From assembly GCA_003242195.1 (NCBI GenBank), contig QGUQ01000098.1:1-6919 (forward strand): a DNA stretch of 6,919 nucleotides. Reading direction: 5' to 3'. The position numbers and the translations under genes are program-made. This document shows, piece by piece, positions 6,340-6,919 of the stretch. The stretch's first letter is position 1. Every line of letters begins with the position of its first letter. The notes under the pieces were generated by a model. That model had not been told where the DNA came from, did not search any database, and saw only the letters and a list, made by a program, of their open reading frames with translations. Source of the DNA: Bacillota bacterium. GTDB lineage: Bacteria > Bacillota > Sulfobacillia > Thermaerobacterales > Thermaerobacteraceae.

Positions 6340-6561
6340 TCAGACGCCGCGGCGCTGGTTGTCGACCTTGAAGGCGATCTTGACGTTCGCCTTCCACTCG
6401 ACGATGCGCCCGTTGTCCACGTTGGCCGTCAGGTTGTACACCTCAACGCCGGAGACGTTGTCCAGGGTCTTGCACGCCTCCGCAACGGCGTTGCTGACGG
6501 CGTCCGTCCAGTCCTTGGTGGACTCCCCCACCAGTTCGATGACCTTGACCACTTCGGCCAC
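6340..6561 (-). CDS. Dodecin family protein
   Basis: A 73-aa protein of the dodecin family, small beta-alpha-beta-beta proteins that form hollow dodecamers and in known cases bind flavins, coenzyme A or calcium. Strand 1 is VVKVIELVGES, the helix is DWTDAVSNAVAEACKTLDNV, and strands 2 and 3 are VEVYNLTANVDNG and RIVEWKANVKIAFKVDN. The flavin-stacking Trp found in the strand-2 DWFEV motif of Thermus and mycobacterial dodecins is absent; the equivalent segment here is SGVEV. A Trp at residue 18 opens the helix, as in SecE2-like (calcium) dodecins. Ligand is therefore uncertain. The GTG start has an excellent AAGGAGG 8 nt upstream. The gene lies between the sigma factor and spoVAC, with 53 bp to spoVAC and no terminator seen there, so forespore co-expression with spoVA is plausible but inferred. 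Confidence 0.92.
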   Translation of the reverse strand: MAEVVKVIELVGESTKDWTDAVSNAVAEACKTLDNVSGVEVYNLTANVDNGRIVEWKANVKIAFKVDNQRRGV

Positions 6562-6569
6562 GGTCCACC

Positions 6570-6576
6570 CCTCCTT
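6570..6576 (-). promoter_or_regulatory. Strong ribosome binding site of the dodecin gene
   Basis: AAGGAGG on the minus strand, 8 nt before the GTG at 6561. It is the best Shine-Dalgarno match in the window, stronger than that of spoVAC next door, which suggests high translation of the dodecin. Confidence 0.7.
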
Positions 6577-6633
6577 CGTTCCCCGCGGTGTGCCGTAGGC
6601 CCGCGTCGCACCGCCGGCCCGTCGCTCCGCACT

Positions 6634-6676
6634 TCCCGGGCCCGCCGCGGCCCGTGGCCGCCCGGCGGGCCCGGGA
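6634..6676. repeat. Long G/C-rich hairpin between the sigma factor and dodecin genes
   Basis: A perfect 14-bp inverted repeat has arms at 6634-6647 (TCCCGGGCCCGCCG) and 6663-6676, with a 15-nt middle. Inside, CGGCC (6648-6652) and GGCCG (6656-6660) can pair around a 3-nt loop. The whole can therefore form about 19 base pairs with a 2-nt bulge. Apart from one A-T pair at the base, the stems are all G-C. Neither side has a T-run, so it is not a classical intrinsic terminator in either direction. It could still halt or slow transcription after the sigma gene, protect the mRNA 3' end, or lie in the dodecin leader. The role is inferred; the symmetry is directly visible. Confidence 0.7.
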
Positions 6677-6711
6677 GCGTCCCGCTGCTATCGTGCCCGC
6701 CGCCCGCGGCC

Positions 6712-6740
6712 CCTATGCCGGGACGGCGCGGGCGTGTCAC
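6712..6740 (-). promoter_or_regulatory. Weak candidate promoter for dodecin-spoVA
   Basis: GTGACA (6740-6735, overlapping the sigma-factor stop codon) and CATAGG (6717-6712) are separated by exactly 17 nt on the minus strand, in the direction of the dodecin gene. GTGACA matches 5 of 6 SigA -35 bases, but CATAGG matches only 3 of 6 at -10. A SigG-type reading (TGACAC, 16 nt, CATAGGG) is also partial. The RNA would begin before the hairpin at 6634-6676. Confidence 0.2.
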
Positions 6741-6919
6741 GGCGCGGAGGGGCGGGCGGGTTCCTCGCCCGCGGCGACGCCTTCCCCTCCGCCTAGAACC
6801 CGCCGCAGCTCCTCCAGCGCCGCCCGCTCCAGCCGGGACACCTGCGGCTGCGAGAGGCCGACGGCCGCTGCCACTTCCGCCTGGGTCCGGTCCTGGAAGA
6901 ACCGCAAGGCGACGATGGC
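6737..6919 (-). CDS. sigF: C-terminal end of a sporulation sigma factor (SigF most likely, or SigG), partial
   Basis: The frame enters from the window edge and ends at a TGA at 6737-6739, giving the last 60 residues. FFQDRTQAEVAAAVGLSQPQVSRLERAALEELRR is the region 4.2 helix-turn-helix that reads the -35 element. The TQxEVA...GxSQxQVSRLE pattern is shared by SigF and SigG, the forespore sigma factors. SigF is preferred because the spoVA genes follow, and in B. subtilis spoIIAC (sigF) ends the spoIIA operon just upstream of spoVA. The visible part cannot by itself separate SigF from SigG. After the helix-turn-helix there is a tail of about 20 Gly/Ala/Pro/Glu-rich residues. Finding spoIIAA and spoIIAB just beyond the window edge would settle it. 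Confidence 0.85.
   Translation of the reverse strand, partial: AIVALRFFQDRTQAEVAAAVGLSQPQVSRLERAALEELRRVLGGGEGVAAGEEPARPSAP

Noticed and set aside
6340..6355. The GCGTCT/AGACGC inverted repeat at the dodecin stop as a terminator.
   Set aside because: The two arms are separated by a single base, so little stem can form, and no T-run follows.
6287..6397. Extension of spoVAC to the start at 6397.
   Set aside because: The added 37 residues are Arg-rich, overlap the end of the dodecin gene and have no SpoVAC counterpart. ATG 6286 gives the family length.
1..6919. CRISPR arrays, tRNA or rRNA genes, insertion sequences or phage genes.
   Set aside because: I saw no regularly spaced repeats, no RNA gene signature, no transposase or integrase frame and no terminal inverted repeats. 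The gene order is conserved chromosomal.

Overview
This is a very GC-rich stretch (roughly 70% G+C by eye) in which every gene I can support is read from the minus strand. The content is that of an endospore-forming Firmicute: the end of a forespore sigma factor, the SpoVA dipicolinic-acid channel genes, a GerA-family SpoVAF and the ScpAB condensin subunits. Such high GC in a spore former points to a Thermaerobacter-, Symbiobacterium- or Limnochorda-like lineage. That placement is inferred from composition and gene order only.

In the direction of transcription (high to low coordinates) the order is: the C-terminal 60 residues of a SigF/SigG-type sigma factor (6919-6737); a 175-bp intergenic region with a long all-G/C hairpin; a 73-aa dodecin-family protein (6561-6340); spoVAC (6286-5810); a 235-bp gap; spoVAD (start near 5574 or 5466, end 4384); spoVAE (4334-3978); spoVAF (3871-2345); an M50 site-2-protease-like membrane peptidase (2273-1650); scpA (1597-848), overlapping scpB (851-288) by 4 bp; and the first 64 codons of a small membrane-anchored protein, probably DUF2953/YtfI-like (192-1, running off the window).

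The upper half is a spore block. The sigma factor controls forespore transcription. SpoVAC, SpoVAD and SpoVAE make up the core of the machinery that imports dipicolinic acid into the forespore and releases it at germination, and SpoVAF is the GerA-family accessory protein. In Bacillus subtilis the spoIIA operon (ending in sigF) also lies just before spoVA, so the synteny is ancient. Here, however, spoVAA and spoVAB are missing from the slot between sigF and spoVAC, a dodecin gene sits there instead, and there is no spoVAEa between spoVAE and spoVAF. The lower half is a housekeeping and membrane block: an intramembrane metalloprotease, then the kleisin and its partner that complete the SMC condensin.

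Most of the window is conserved, recognisable biology and I do not see a new multi-gene system. The points most worth a second look are the dodecin in the spoVAA/AB slot, which lacks the tryptophan of flavin-binding bacterial dodecins; the 14-bp perfect G/C-rich hairpin before it; a Gly/Arg/Asp-rich insertion of about 30 residues in SpoVAD; and the uncertain SpoVAD start behind an unusually long gap.
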